Shown here: positions 36,553 through 36,849 of the stretch, one piece after another
Layout of the letters: each line of letters opens with the position of its first letter
Position numbering within the stretch: the first letter of the stretch is position 1
From: Gammaproteobacteria bacterium
GTDB lineage: Bacteria > Pseudomonadota > Gammaproteobacteria > Arenicellales > UBA868
Direction of reading: 5' to 3'
Assembly (NCBI GenBank): GCA_014239255.1
Contig: JAAZZE010000019.1
Coordinates: 1-36,849 of the forward strand
DNA length: 36,849 nucleotides
Notes under the pieces: model-generated
Told to the model about the DNA's origin: nothing
Databases searched by the model: none
Seen by the model: the letters and a program-made list of their open reading frames with translations, nothing else
Program-made: the position numbers and the translations under genes

Positions 36553-36849
36553 TTAAACGGTCTGGGTAGGGGGGTTGGGTTGCCGCTCTTCAGCAGTCGC
36601 CAAATATTCGGGAACCAGGCTGATGGCAATGTCGCGAACCTGTTCGTAGTCATATTGACTGCACGCGGATTCTACCTCCACAAGGCCTTGACGTAATCGC
36701 TCAACCTCGATCGAACGGCTGGCAGCAAGCAGTATCTTCTCATATGCAGTTTCGGCCAGATTTTCATCGGCATGGAAGAGCTCTTCTGTCAATTTCTCTC
36801 CAGCGCGGAGCCCCGTGTATTCAATTGCAATCTCCTCGTCAGGAATCTT
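36553..36849 (-). CDS. FlaA1/CapD-type nucleotide-sugar dehydratase/epimerase, C-terminal part
   Basis: 98 residues are visible; the gene runs off the right edge. The segment IAIEYTGLRAGEKLTEELFHADENL is the C-terminal signature of the WbpM/FlaA1/CapD group (usually LRPGEKLYEEL; the Pro is Ala here). These membrane-anchored or soluble short-chain dehydrogenases make 4,6-dehydrated or C5-epimerised UDP-N-acetyl sugars for O-antigen, capsule or flagellin glycans. The catalytic domain is outside the window, so the subgroup cannot be set. It is convergent with the CsiV-like gene. Confidence 0.85.
   Translation of the reverse strand, partial: KIPDEEIAIEYTGLRAGEKLTEELFHADENLAETAYEKILLAASRSIEVERLRQGLVEVESACSQYDYEQVRDIAISLVPEYLATAEERQPNPPTQTV

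Overview
The window looks like a piece of gammaproteobacterial chromosome that is mostly housekeeping, with two less ordinary stretches. The evidence for Gammaproteobacteria is gene content and order: prfB with the classical RF2 +1 frameshift followed by lysS; ftsK-lolA-crcB-serS divergent from trxB; a tRNA-Ser(UGA) gene beside a YccA/Bax-inhibitor-1 gene (as serT and yccA are neighbours in Escherichia coli); ispD-ispF; and mfd followed directly by a CsiV-like gene. It is not an enterobacterium, because several genes usual in these neighbourhoods (rarA, lolD, ccmG, ccmAB) are absent. I cannot name a genus from the sequence.

Layout. 1-4.1 kb: a divergent accessory locus with a polyamine-type periplasmic binding protein on one side and, on the other, a TIM-barrel/phosphoribosyltransferase fusion overlapping a creatinase gene. 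The creatinase keeps every active-site residue I can place. 4.1-9.2 kb: a cytochrome c maturation operon, transcribed leftward as ccmC-ccmD-ccmE-ccmF-ccmH-ccmI. The 56-codon ccmD lies in the gap between ccmC and ccmE. 9.5-11.9 kb: a 2-oxoglutarate/Fe(II) oxygenase and a fatty-acid-type acyl-CoA synthetase, the latter ending in a micro-ORF and a strong terminator. 12.0-14.5 kb: two secreted FG-GAP/VCBS-type paralogues, one apparently truncated, and a divergent 45-codon exported peptide behind an unusual set of repeats. 14.8-15.6 kb: an alpha/beta hydrolase.

15.8-19.7 kb: prfB-lysS-lolC/E operon (leftward). 19.9-22.8 kb: pntA-pntB, the proton-translocating transhydrogenase. 22.8-24.8 kb: 3-mercaptopyruvate sulfurtransferase, tRNA-Ser(UGA) and a YccA-like membrane protein. 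24.8-29.5 kb: ftsK-lolA-crcB-serS (leftward). 29.6-31.1 kb: trxB and an Smr-domain gene. 31.1-32.3 kb: ispD-ispF (leftward). 32.4-36.5 kb: mfd and a CsiV-like gene. The right edge cuts the C-terminus of a FlaA1/CapD-type nucleotide-sugar dehydratase/epimerase.

The parts most worth a second look are the creatinase/phosphoribosyltransferase locus, whose pathway I cannot assign beyond the creatinase step, and the repeat-controlled small exported peptide next to the duplicated FG-GAP genes. I see no CRISPR array, insertion sequence, prophage or rRNA.
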